Shown here one piece after another: positions 1-6,401 of a stretch of 14,925 nt of DNA. Source of the stretch: RBG-13-66-14 sp964436465 (GTDB lineage Bacteria > RBG-13-66-14); NCBI GenBank assembly GCA_964436465.1, contig CAYTCV010000045.1:1-14925 (forward strand), given 5' to 3'. Made by a program: the position numbers and the translations under genes. A model generated the notes under the pieces. It made no database searches. It had not been told where the DNA came from and saw only the letters and a list, made by a program, of their open reading frames with translations. Numbering within the stretch: position 1 is the first letter of the stretch; the number at the start of each line of letters is the position of its first letter.

Positions 1-93
1 TTGCGATGCCGTAGGGCGGCCCCTCTGCGGGCCGCCGCGAATTGCGATGCCGTAGGGCGGCCCCGTGGGATGCATCCCCTGCGGGCCGCCGCG
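1..93 (+). repeat. Two GTAG-headed palindromic (REP-like) units
   Basis: Two units begin TTGCGATGCC followed by GTAG. The first (1-39) has GTAG at 11-14 and a perfect 8-bp stem, GGCGGCCC (15-22) with GGGCCGCC (29-36), around a 6-nt loop. The second (42-93) has the same head (GTAG at 52-55) and stem (56-63 with 83-90), but its 19-nt loop carries a self-complementary GGGATGCATCCC. A GTAG tetranucleotide ahead of a GC-rich palindrome is the known layout of bacterial REP elements. Assigning these to REP is inference; the repeats and stems are seen directly. No gene is visible in 1-291. Confidence 0.75.
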
Positions 94-95
94 AA

Positions 96-183
96 TTGCG
101 ATGCCGTAGGGGCCGACATTTAGGTCGGCCCGTTTTTTAAAAGGCAGCCCTCACCCCCATCCCCTCTCCCACGGGGAGAGGGG
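96..183 (+). repeat. Composite repeat, copy 1
   Basis: The head TTGCGATGCCGTAG is followed by a stem GGGCCGAC/GTCGGCCC (110-117 with 124-131), a run of six T (133-138), a linker ending AGCCCTCACCCC, and a second stem-loop CCCCTCTCCC/GGGAGAGGGG (161-170 with 174-183, 3-nt loop). The same ordered modules recur at 202-286 and, inverted, at 4859-4933, 6402-6491 and 7800-7876. Confidence 0.75.
110..138 (+). terminator. Intrinsic terminator shape inside composite repeat 1
   Basis: An 8-bp GC-rich stem with a 6-nt loop (ATTTAG) is followed by G and then six T. It would stop plus-strand transcription coming from a gene left of the window. That gene is not visible, so its role is inferred. Confidence 0.5.
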
Positions 184-201
184 GGCCGCTGTCGCGCTGT
201 G

Positions 202-286
202 TTGCGATGCCGTAGGGCGGCCCCTCTGCGGGCCGCCGCGTTTTATAAGGCAGCCCTCACCCCGGCCCTCTCCAACAGGGAGAGGG
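202..286 (+). repeat. Composite repeat, copy 2, abutting the comEC stop
   Basis: Positions 202-240 are identical to 1-39 (head, GTAG at 212-215, 8-bp stem 216-223 with 230-237). Next come TTTTATAAGG, the AGCCCTCACCCC linker and the stem CCCTCTCC/GGAGAGGG (266-273 with 279-286). The element ends 5 bases before the stop codon of the convergent comEC gene. Confidence 0.75.
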
Positions 287-291
287 TGATA

Positions 292-2679
292 TTATCCCCC
301 CGCCAGCCCCACGGCCGGGGTGAAATCGCCGTCGAAGCGCCCGAGGGTGAACGTCCGCCCGTCGGTCTCCACCACGCCGGCCCCGCGCTCGCGCACGTCG
401 TAGAGCCAGCAACCCGCCGCCGCCAGCCGCCAACCCACCACCTCCGACAAGAGCCTCCGGTCCGGAAACACCACCCCGTGCCCCGGCCGGACCGCCGCCA
501 GGAACGCATCCGTCGTCCCGGAGGCCGAGCCGTGGTGCGCGACCTTCAACAGGTCCACCGCCTCCGGCTCCCAGCGGTCCAGGAGCCGGTGCTCACCGGG
601 CGCCTCCAGGTCCCCGGTCAGGAGCGCCTCGAACTCGCCGTAGCGCAGCAGCAGGACCAGCGACGCGTCGTTGACGGCCGTCCCCGGCGGCCGTGGCCGG
701 TCGGAGGCCGACAGGACGGTTATTTCGAGCTTTTCGTCCCGGGTGGGAATGCGGGTCCCGTAAGCGGGGTGGTACACCTCGGCCCCGGAGAGCCGCTCGG
801 CGAAAGAATAGAGCATGTACGCCACGGAGTCCGAGACGTCGGGCGGGCGGTAGACGCGCTCCACCTCGAAGCGTTGGAGAACGGGCGTCAGGCCCGAGCA
901 GTGGTCCGAGTCGGGGTGGGTGAGGCACACCGCGTCGAGCTCGGTGACGCCGCTGCGCCGCAGGTACTCCGCCACCGGCTCGGCGTAGTCCAGGCCGCCG
1001 TCTATGACGATTCGGTCCCCCGCCGGGCTCTCGACGAGGAGCGCGTCGCCTTTATCAACGGAGAAGAAGGTCAGCCGCAGGCGGTCCGGCAGGTCGTCGC
1101 GCAGCAGGTGCCAGCCCCACAACAGCACGGCGAGGCCCAGGGGGACGATGACGACCGGCCCCCATTTTTTCTTCACCCGCCGCCAGGCCCACCACGCGGC
1201 GCCGAAGAGCGCCAGCGTCGCCACGACCAGCCAGACCTCCGGCTGGCGCAGGTCGGTGGTCATAAAGGGGATGCGCGCGGCCCCGTCGACGAGGCCGTCC
1301 ATTCCGCGCAGGACCAGCGAGAGGGGCTCCCCCAGGAATTTTGCCAGAACCGGAATCCCGACCGCCGAGGAAGCCGCTACGAGGAGCAGGAACGGCACGC
1401 CGAGGGCCAGGGCGATGCCCACCAGCGGGATGACGACCAGGTTGAGCGCGAAGGCCAGGACGGGCACCCGGGCGAAGTGCAGGGCCAGGAGCGGGTAGAT
1501 GGCGAGCTGGGCCGCCAGGGTGGCGCCGAGGCCCTCGGCGATGAACAGCGGAAATTTCCAACGCGACAGCCGGGCGGCCAGGGACGGCGTCAGCGCCGCT
1601 ATGCCCGCCGCCGCCACGAAGGAGAGCTGGAAGGAGATGTCCCACAGGGCCAGCGGGTTGAGCGCCAGGAGGAAGAGCCCCGCCGCGGCCACCGAGGTGC
1701 CCAGATGGGCCGGCCGCCCCAGAATCCGCCCCCCGAGGAACAGGCCGGACATGAGGCAGGCCCGCAGCGCCGGCGCCCGCGCCCCGGTCAGCAGCGTGAA
1801 GCCGACAATCACCGCCAGGGCCAGGACGTACCGCCCCCGCCGCTTCAGCGGCAGCGCTCCCCCCAGCAGGAACGCCAGGTAGCCCACGATTCCCACGTGG
1901 AGGCCGCTGACCGCCAGGATGTGAAATATTCCCGCGTCCCGGTAGCGCGCCAGGTCGTCCGGCTCCAGCTCGCCCCGGTCGCCGGTCAGAATCGCCCGGG
2001 CCAGCCCCCGCGCCCCGGGCTGGAGGGATTCGGCCATGCGGGCGGTGAGCCACTCCCGCAGGCGCAGGAAGAGGGTCGCCGGGTCGTTTTGGACGCCCGC
2101 GATTTCGACCGGCCCCGCGTCCCGCGCCCAGCCGGCCACCCCGTTCGCCCGCAGGTACTCGCCGTAGTCGGGCACCAGCGGGTTGTCCGCCGCCCGGATG
2201 CCGCTCAGATAAAACGCGCCCCGGAGGAGGTCCCCCGGGGAGAATTTCGGCCTCTCTTCGCCGTACACGCCCAGGCTCAGCCGCGCGCCGACCAGGTCGG
2301 CGAGGTCGTCCGGCGCCTCGGCGACCTCGACCCGGGCCCGCTCCCGGATTTCATCGCGGTCCACCGGGCCGACCACCCGGACGGTGAGCGCAACTTCCCC
2401 CAGACCGCCGACCCGGGCCTCCATCACCGCCTGGCGCGCCAGGGCCCGTTCCGCGATTCCGGCCCCCGCCGCCAGGGCCGCCACCAGCGCCAGCCCCAGG
2501 GTGAGCCGCGGCCTCTTCCGCCCGACGAGGAGGAGGGTGCCGGTCGCCGCCAAGAGGAGCGCCGGGGCCCACGCCGGGGGGAGCCCGAGCCAGCGGGCCG
2601 CCGCTATTCCGCACGCGAAGGCCGCCGCCAGGCCCACCAGTGGTGAACGCGGCGGCGGCGCTTTTGTTTCTTGCAGCAC
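292..2679 (-). CDS. comEC: ComEC/Rec2-family DNA uptake channel protein
   Basis: This 795-residue inner-membrane protein matches the ComEC family, which carries single-stranded transforming DNA across the cytoplasmic membrane. Order of parts: N-terminal membrane helices (about 15-75); a soluble DUF4131-like segment (about 85-195); the multi-helix Competence domain with its SGLH motif at 258-261; and a C-terminal metallo-beta-lactamase domain from about 535. That domain keeps the metal-site motif HxDxDH (H588, D590, D592, H593), TGD (D690) and HHGS (715-718). All three usual domains are present, so it looks full length and intact. The start is GTG at 2679, only 2 nt after the lgt stop, so the two genes form one operon. 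A clear ribosome site is lacking, which suggests translational coupling. Without other competence genes in view, transformation itself is inferred. Confidence 0.93.
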   Translation of the reverse strand: MLQETKAPPPRSPLVGLAAAFACGIAAARWLGLPPAWAPALLLAATGTLLLVGRKRPRLTLGLALVAALAAGAGIAERALARQAVMEARVGGLGEVALTVRVVGPVDRDEIRERARVEVAEAPDDLADLVGARLSLGVYGEERPKFSPGDLLRGAFYLSGIRAADNPLVPDYGEYLRANGVAGWARDAGPVEIAGVQNDPATLFLRLREWLTARMAESLQPGARGLARAILTGDRGELEPDDLARYRDAGIFHILAVSGLHVGIVGYLAFLLGGALPLKRRGRYVLALAVIVGFTLLTGARAPALRACLMSGLFLGGRILGRPAHLGTSVAAAGLFLLALNPLALWDISFQLSFVAAAGIAALTPSLAARLSRWKFPLFIAEGLGATLAAQLAIYPLLALHFARVPVLAFALNLVVIPLVGIALALGVPFLLLVAASSAVGIPVLAKFLGEPLSLVLRGMDGLVDGAARIPFMTTDLRQPEVWLVVATLALFGAAWWAWRRVKKKWGPVVIVPLGLAVLLWGWHLLRDDLPDRLRLTFFSVDKGDALLVESPAGDRIVIDGGLDYAEPVAEYLRRSGVTELDAVCLTHPDSDHCSGLTPVLQRFEVERVYRPPDVSDSVAYMLYSFAERLSGAEVYHPAYGTRIPTRDEKLEITVLSASDRPRPPGTAVNDASLVLLLRYGEFEALLTGDLEAPGEHRLLDRWEPEAVDLLKVAHHGSASGTTDAFLAAVRPGHGVVFPDRRLLSEVVGWRLAAAGCWLYDVRERGAGVVETDGRTFTLGRFDGDFTPAVGLAGG

Positions 2680-2681
2680 GG

Positions 2682-3587
2682 CTATTTCTTCTTCGCGCGC
2701 CCGGCCCTTTTATCGCGCCCCGCGTGACGGCGGCTGACGGCCTCCAGCACCGCCGCGTGCTCCGCCGCCGGGTCCAGCATCCGGCCCGCCTTCCGCGCGG
2801 CCAGCCAGCGCCAGAGGATGATTCCCACGCCCACGAGGAAAATGACGATGGAGATGACCTGGTTCTTCGACAGGAAACCGCCGAAGGCCCACATGTCCAC
2901 CTCGCGGTAGCGGAACTCCTCGATGAACAGGCGCCAGGCCCCGAAAAAGGCGATGGTGATACCGAACAACAGTCCGTGGAACCGCTTCCACTTGCGCTCC
3001 ACCAGGAGCAGCAGGCCGAAGAGGAAGAACCCCGCCGCCGACTCGAAGAGCTGGGTGGGCAGGACCGGCGTGCCGGGAAGTATTCCGGTGCGCGCGGTGA
3101 AGTACACCGGCGAGCTGTTGGGAAAGACCATCCCGAGCCAGGAGTCGGTGGCGCGGCCGAAGCAGCAGCCGTTGAAGAAGCAGCCGATTCGCGTCAGCCC
3201 CAGCCCCAGCCCCACCGACGGCGCCACGATGTCGGTGATTTTCCACACCGGCAGCTTCTTGCGCCACAGGTAGAAAAGCGACCCGACCAGGGCGAGGATG
3301 AACCCCCCGAAGAGCATCAGCCCGCCGTCCCAGATGCGCAGGAGCTGAATCCAGGGGTCGCCGTGGGCCGCGTACTCCTCGTAGTGGAAGATGAAGTGGC
3401 AGAGCCGGGCGCCCACCACGGCGCAGATTAAAATGACCAGGGACAGGTCGTAGATGTGGCGGTGGTCTATGCCCCGATTGCGGGCCCGCTGGGCGGCCAG
3501 AAGCATGCCCAGGAAGAACGACAGCGCCAGCATCAGGCCGTAGACCCGCAACGTCAGCGGACCGATGGTGAACAGGGTGGGGTGCAT
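2682..3587 (-). CDS. lgt: Prolipoprotein diacylglyceryl transferase
   Basis: This 301-residue multi-pass membrane enzyme transfers diacylglycerol from phosphatidylglycerol to the lipobox cysteine of prolipoproteins, the first step of lipoprotein maturation. The family signature is seen as TRIGCFFNGCCFG (132-144), where R133 is the expected essential arginine. The PTQLFE motif (177-182) and RLFIEEFR (219-226) are also present. The conserved GGxxFHGG or GGxxFYGG loop reads GGLMLFGG (88-95), so the usual His or Tyr is Phe93. A basic tail of about 35 residues (ending KKK) extends past the last helix. The start ATG at 3587 follows a promoter at 3635-3663. It is co-transcribed with comEC. The lipoprotein at 5005-5415 is a likely substrate. 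Confidence 0.95.
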   Translation of the reverse strand: MHPTLFTIGPLTLRVYGLMLALSFFLGMLLAAQRARNRGIDHRHIYDLSLVILICAVVGARLCHFIFHYEEYAAHGDPWIQLLRIWDGGLMLFGGFILALVGSLFYLWRKKLPVWKITDIVAPSVGLGLGLTRIGCFFNGCCFGRATDSWLGMVFPNSSPVYFTARTGILPGTPVLPTQLFESAAGFFLFGLLLLVERKWKRFHGLLFGITIAFFGAWRLFIEEFRYREVDMWAFGGFLSKNQVISIVIFLVGVGIILWRWLAARKAGRMLDPAAEHAAVLEAVSRRHAGRDKRAGRAKKK

Positions 3588-3596
3588 GGTTTACGC

Positions 3597-3626
3597 TTGC
3601 CCGTCGGGGCGGTTTGGCGGTAAAGT
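3597..3626 (+). promoter_or_regulatory. Possible promoter for the dehydratase-like gene
   Basis: TTGCCC (3597-3602) and TAAAGT (3621-3626) are 18 nt apart, each matching consensus at four of six positions. It is the best plus-strand candidate in the 87-bp divergent gap. Its support is weak, and no Shine-Dalgarno sequence is visible before 3675. Confidence 0.25.
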
Positions 3627-3634
3627 TAAACGTA

Positions 3635-3663
3635 ATCCTATCCCCTGCCGGTCGATTAGTCAA
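3635..3663 (-). promoter_or_regulatory. Sigma70-like promoter for lgt-comEC
   Basis: Read on the minus strand, TTGACT (3663-3658) and TAGGAT (3640-3635) are separated by exactly 17 nt. The -35 box matches the consensus at five of six positions and the -10 box at four of six. The -35 box lies only 11 bases from the start codon of the divergent gene at 3675, so the two promoters must interleave. Confidence 0.5.
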
Positions 3664-3674
3664 ACGGTACGCCC

Positions 3675-4670
3675 ATGCCCGACCCCAGGCTCGGCATCAC
3701 CGCCACCGTCCCCTCCGAGGTCGCCCTGGCCGCGGGGCGCGCGCTGGTGGATTTAAACAACGTTCTTATCCGCAGCGAGGCCCCGGAGCGCGCCGTCCGC
3801 GAGGCGGAGTCGGCCGGATTCCCGCGCAACTCCTGCGCCTGGATAAAAGGCGTGTACGCCGTCATCCGCCGCCTGGGCCTCGGCGAGGTCGTGGGCGTCA
3901 GCCGGGGGGATTGCAGCAACACCGAGGCGCTGCTGGAGATTCTGGCCGACGACGGCCTGACGACCGTGCCCTTCGCCTATCCGGAGAGCCGCTCGCCGGA
4001 GGAGTTGCGCCGCGCCCTGGAGCGCTTCGCCGCTAATCTCGGAACCGATTTAGCGGAGGCGGAGCGGTGGCGGGAGCGGTTGGCGCCCGTCCGGGAGGAT
4101 TTGGACCGCCTCGACGCCCTGGTCACGGCGGGGAAGAGGCGGGACGCGGCCTACTTCGACCTGGCCCTCTCATCGAGCGACTGGGGCGGCGACCCGCAAA
4201 AATACGCCGCCGCGCTGGAGCGGGAACTGACGACCGGCGACGAGCCGCCCCCCGCGCCGGTCCGCCTGGCCTACCTCGGCGTGCCGCCGGCCTTCACCGA
4301 TTTGTTAGCGCGGACCGCCGAGCTCGGCGCGGCCTTCGTCTTCGCCGAGATTCCCCGCCGGTTCACCATGCCGGGCCGCTCGCCGGACCTCGTGGCCCAA
4401 TACCTCGCCTACACCTACCCCTACGGCATGGCCTTCCGCCTGGGGGACATCCTGCCCGAGCTGGAAAAAAGGCGCGTGGACGGCGTGGTGCACTACGTCC
4501 AGAGCTTCTGCTTCCGGCAAATCGAGGACATCCTCCTGCGGCGGCGGGTGGGGCGGGTGCCGGTGCTGACGCTGGAGGGGGACCGTCCGGGGCCGCTCGC
4601 GGCGCGGGACCTGCTGCGGCTGGAGAGCTTCGTCGAGACGCTGCTGCTGCGCCGGCCCGGCGGTGGATAA
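3675..4670 (+). CDS. 2-hydroxyacyl-CoA dehydratase-like (HgdB/FldB superfamily) protein
   Basis: This 331-residue soluble protein has the layout of the D-component of 2-hydroxyglutaryl-CoA dehydratases. These enzymes use a [4Fe-4S] cluster and ATP-driven activation to remove water from 2-hydroxyacyl-CoA. Three cysteines lie in the positions expected for cluster ligands: C54 (NSCAWIKG), C80 (SRGDCSNTE) and C279 (YVQSFCFRQIED). The C-terminal EGDR-P segment (301-305), then LRLESFVETLL, also fits the family. It stands alone: no second subunit, no HgdC-type activator ATPase and no CoA transferase are in the window. A partner elsewhere or a different role, such as an unassigned metal-cluster protein of this superfamily, is therefore possible. 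Start ATG at 3675 is the only start near the conserved N-terminus; no ribosome site is evident. Superfamily placement is fairly sure; the substrate is unknown. Confidence 0.75.
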   Translation: MPDPRLGITATVPSEVALAAGRALVDLNNVLIRSEAPERAVREAESAGFPRNSCAWIKGVYAVIRRLGLGEVVGVSRGDCSNTEALLEILADDGLTTVPFAYPESRSPEELRRALERFAANLGTDLAEAERWRERLAPVREDLDRLDALVTAGKRRDAAYFDLALSSSDWGGDPQKYAAALERELTTGDEPPPAPVRLAYLGVPPAFTDLLARTAELGAAFVFAEIPRRFTMPGRSPDLVAQYLAYTYPYGMAFRLGDILPELEKRRVDGVVHYVQSFCFRQIEDILLRRRVGRVPVLTLEGDRPGPLAARDLLRLESFVETLLLRRPGGG

Positions 4671-4722
4671 CTCATACGACGGCCCGCCCCTGCGGATTAG
4701 GTGTGAATCGCAAATCAACCCC

Positions 4723-4776
4723 GTAGGGGCGGCCCTCTGTGGCCGCCCGCGGGCGGGGACGGAGCCCCGCCCCTAC
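4723..4776. repeat. Inverted pair of GTAG-headed REP units (REPIN-like)
   Basis: The left unit has GTAG (4723-4726) and stem GGGCGGCC/GGCCGCCC (4727-4734 with 4741-4748). The right unit is inverted, with stem GGGCGGGG/CCCCGCCC (4751-4758 with 4765-4772) closing in CTAC, so the whole element is bounded by GTAG...CTAC. Beyond it, GCCATCGCAA is the inverted form of the TTGCGATG flank seen at 1-210. The head-to-head pair matches the definition of a REPIN. Confidence 0.7.
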
Positions 4777-4811
4777 GCCATCGCAAAAACGGGTGAAGGG
4801 GTGCAGCGGCC

Positions 4812-4834
4812 CCTTCCCCCCTCTGGGGGGAGGG
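4812..4834. repeat. CCTTCCCCCC/GGGGGGAGGG stem-loop
   Basis: A 10-bp stem (one T-G wobble) with a 3-nt TCT loop is followed by CTGGGGTGAGGGG, the reverse of the composite linker. It is a diverged tandem copy of the second stem-loop of the composite repeat. Confidence 0.6.
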
Positions 4835-4858
4835 CTGGGGTGAGGGGTGCAGCGGTCC

Positions 4859-4933
4859 CCCTCTCCCAGTGGGAGAGGGCCGGGGTGAGGGCTACCTTTT
4901 AAAAAACGGCGGGGTTAGGAAATCCCACCCTGC
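4859..4933 (-). repeat. Composite repeat, copy 3 (inverted)
   Basis: Read on the minus strand: a degenerate head, a GC-rich stem-loop (4929-4908), six T (4906-4901), the linker GGTAGCCCTCACCCC and the perfect 9-bp stem CCCTCTCCC/GGGAGAGGG (4859-4867 with 4871-4879). The module order is the same as at 96-183. Confidence 0.7.
4901..4929 (-). terminator. Terminator of the lipoprotein gene, within composite repeat 3
   Basis: On the minus strand a 9-bp stem (one wobble, one mismatch) with a 4-nt loop is followed by G and six T. It lies 76 bases past the lipoprotein stop codon and is in the right orientation to end that transcript. Confidence 0.5.
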
Positions 4934-4948
4934 GCCATCTCAATTCGC

Positions 4949-4984
4949 GGCGGCCCGTAGAAGGGCCGCCCTACATCATCGCAA
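4949..4984 (-). repeat. GTAG-headed REP unit (inverted)
   Basis: On the minus strand the order is TTTGCGATGATGTAG followed by GGCGGCCC/GGGCCGCC (4970-4963 with 4956-4949). This is the same unit as at 1-39 in the opposite orientation, with a different 6-nt loop (TTCTAC on the minus strand). Confidence 0.7.
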
Positions 4985-5004
4985 ACGAGTCGAGGACCCC
5001 CGCC

Positions 5005-5415
5005 CTAACCCTCCATCTTGAACAAGAACCAGCCGTACTCGTTGCGCACCACCTCGAACGTCACCTTCTCCGTATCCTTCCGGCCGCCCTGGACGATGGT
5101 GACCTCCGACTCCACCCAGGCGTCCTCCAGGACGTCCACCCCCTCCTCGGAGACCTCCTCGCTCTTCACGAGCTTAGGCTCGGTCCACTCCTCGACCGTG
5201 ACGTCGCCCGATTCCACGTCGCCCCACAACTGGTGGAAGCGCTCCTGCATGTCCGTCTCCTGATTCCCCGAGTAGATGGTCATCAGGCCGGCTTCCTTGT
5301 CCTTGTCCTTGAACGCCTGGAGGAAGCGGTCCACGGTTCCCTCCGGGCTCCCGGTCTCGCCGCAGGCCAGAACGAACAAGGCAACCGCGAAAACGGACAG
5401 GATAACCTTCTTCAT
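5005..5415 (-). CDS. Small lipoprotein of unknown function
   Basis: This 136-residue protein begins with a lipoprotein signal peptide: MKK, a hydrophobic stretch (4-16) and the lipobox VLAC, with C18 as the lipidation site. Lgt would lipidate C18. Gly follows the cysteine, so it has no inner-membrane Asp retention signal of the E. coli type. The mature part is acidic, with SPEGTVDRFLQAFKDKD near its start and GWFLFKME at the end. That pattern resembles the NTF2-like DUF4878 group of lipoproteins, but this is only an impression. A GTG at 5421 is in frame, but GGAGG (5425-5421) overlaps it and sits 5 nt before ATG 5415, so ATG 5415 is the chosen start. No neighbour points to a job. Confidence 0.85.
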   Translation of the reverse strand: MKKVILSVFAVALFVLACGETGSPEGTVDRFLQAFKDKDKEAGLMTIYSGNQETDMQERFHQLWGDVESGDVTVEEWTEPKLVKSEEVSEEGVDVLEDAWVESEVTIVQGGRKDTEKVTFEVVRNEYGWFLFKMEG

Positions 5416-5421
5416 CTTCAC

Positions 5422-5747
5422 CTCCGGAGTCGGGGTTGACGGTCACGAGCCTCGTGCAAGCTCCCATGCTACCCCACGGCGCCGATTCGTGTCAAAGGGC
5501 CGCCCCCGGCGCCTCCCCCCCTGCCGGGTGTTTCAATTTGGATAAAATACTCGGGAAAACGCCGGAATAAACCCGCCGTTCCTCGGGCGGGGTTTCCGCT
5601 CCCACAGCGCATTTCCGGCCCCCGGAGAGAAAATATGTTGCCTTGGGTTTCCCGATTTGCTATCCTCTGGTTGTCTTAGTGATATGACCCTGTTGCGCTT
5701 TTTTTCAACTCTTCCGTAGCGTATACCCGAACAACCGGAGGTCAAGT
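5422..5747. other. Divergent intergenic region
   Basis: No credible gene is seen between the lipoprotein gene and the plus-strand membrane protein gene. The region holds a promoter candidate (5638-5666), the ribosome site of the membrane protein gene (GGAGG 5737-5741) and a hairpin, AAACCCGCC with GGCGGG and TTT (5569-5577 with 5586-5595, one bulged G). None of the repeat family seen elsewhere is present, in contrast to the convergent gaps. Confidence 0.6.
5638..5666 (+). promoter_or_regulatory. Sigma70-like promoter for the 135-residue membrane protein
   Basis: TTGCCT (5638-5643) and TATCCT (5661-5666) are separated by 17 nt, each matching consensus at four of six positions. This would give a leader of about 75 nt before ATG 5748. 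Confidence 0.4.
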
Positions 5748-6155
5748 ATGTATTGGCTTTACTTCGTCATCCTGATAGTCGGAGGTGTCCTCGGCGCGGC
5801 CGGCCTCATCATCAAGAACAAGCCCTCCGCCGCCGAGCTCATCGGCAAGCTCACCCCCTGGCAGGGATGGATTGGTATCCTGCTGCTCCTCTGGGGCATC
5901 TGGGACCTCATCCAGTCCTTCGGCCTGCTGGCCCTCGGGCTCATCGGCATCTTCTACCTCATCACCGCCATCGTCGAAATCGTCCTGGGCTTCCTCCTGG
6001 GCTTCAGCCTCATCGCCAAGTACACGGGTGAGAAGGGCCAGAAGATTTTCAACGCCGTCTCCCCCTTCCAGGGCATCTTCGGTATCATCGCCATCCTGCT
6101 CGGTCTCTTCTGGCTGCTTACCGGTTTCGGTATCTTCAATTTCCTCTTCGTGTAA
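5748..6155 (+). CDS. Small four-helix membrane protein with an internal duplication
   Basis: I do not recognise the family of this 135-residue protein. It is almost wholly hydrophobic, with about four membrane segments: 3-22, 41-58, 59-90 and 108-135. Charged residues lie mainly in two short loops (23-34 and 91-100). Two segments resemble each other at a constant offset of 69 residues: TPWQGWIGI (36-44) with SPFQGIFGI (105-113), and FGLL (58-61) with FGIF (127-130). This suggests an ancient duplication of a two-helix unit. The start is well supported by GGAGG six nt before ATG 5748. The gene is followed by a strong terminator at 6173-6200, so it is probably transcribed alone. Function unknown. 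Confidence 0.85.
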   Translation: MYWLYFVILIVGGVLGAAGLIIKNKPSAAELIGKLTPWQGWIGILLLLWGIWDLIQSFGLLALGLIGIFYLITAIVEIVLGFLLGFSLIAKYTGEKGQKIFNAVSPFQGIFGIIAILLGLFWLLTGFGIFNFLFV

Positions 6156-6172
6156 GCGCCGGAAACGGATGG

Positions 6173-6200
6173 AAGGGCGGCCCAATGGGGCCGCCCTTTT
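6173..6200 (+). terminator. Intrinsic terminator of the 135-residue membrane protein gene
   Basis: AAGGGCGGCCC (6173-6183) pairs perfectly with GGGCCGCCCTT (6188-6198) across the loop AATG, and the T-run reaches 6200. It lies 17 nt past the stop codon at 6155. Confidence 0.8.
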
Positions 6201-6225
6201 GTTGGGGAATAGAAACAGGTGGTCC

Positions 6226-6323
6226 AACCGGGCCGCCCTTTTGGAATTCTGGAATCCGGGACACATTCCACGAACCGGGGCGGCCCAATGGGGTCGCCCT
6301 TTTGGAATTGGGGCCGCCCTTTT
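6226..6323 (+). repeat. Decayed copies of the preceding terminator
   Basis: GGGCCGCCCTTTT, the right arm and tail of the 6173-6200 hairpin, recurs at 6230-6242 and 6311-6323. A near-complete hairpin lies at 6278-6303 (GGGCGGCCC, AATG, GGGTCGCCC, TTTT; one G-U pair). TTTTGGAATT follows two of the copies, 61 bp apart. The pattern suggests local duplication of the terminator followed by partial loss. Confidence 0.65.
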
Positions 6324-6356
6324 GAATGCCGATGGTCTGGGGGGGTGCAGCTATCC

Positions 6357-6379
6357 CCTCCCCCCCTCTGGGGGGGAGG
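6357..6379. repeat. CCTCCCCCCC/GGGGGGGAGG stem-loop
   Basis: A perfect 10-bp stem (6357-6366 with 6370-6379) surrounds a TCT loop. It is a diverged version of the second stem-loop of the composite repeat. It is preceded by GTGCAGCTATCCCC, a phrase that recurs with small changes at 6393-6405. Confidence 0.6.
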
Positions 6380-6401
6380 CCGGGAAGGGGGGTTCAGCTA
6401 T

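Larger units (their letters stand above)
4671..5004. other. Convergent intergenic region filled with repeats
   Basis: This 334-bp stretch between the convergent dehydratase-like and lipoprotein genes holds no credible gene. It contains an inverted REP pair (4723-4776), two CCCTCTCC-type stem-loops (4812-4834 and 4859-4879), a terminator-like stem (4901-4929) and one inverted REP unit (4949-4984). Nearly all of it is repeat sequence. Confidence 0.8.

Noticed and set aside
1..240. CRISPR-like array from the repeated TTGCGATGCCGTAG units
   Set aside because: The units are spaced irregularly, are full palindromes with variable loops, are dispersed and inverted elsewhere in the window, and have no unique spacers of constant length or cas genes.
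199..2646. 815-codon open frame on the plus strand opposite comEC
   Set aside because: It is a shadow of comEC produced by high GC at third positions. The product is Arg/Pro/Gln/Gly-rich with no recognisable domain, while the minus frame has every ComEC motif.
5569..5595. Hairpin in the divergent gap considered as a terminator
   Set aside because: The stem has a bulge and only three T that are themselves paired, and no gene ends there on either strand.
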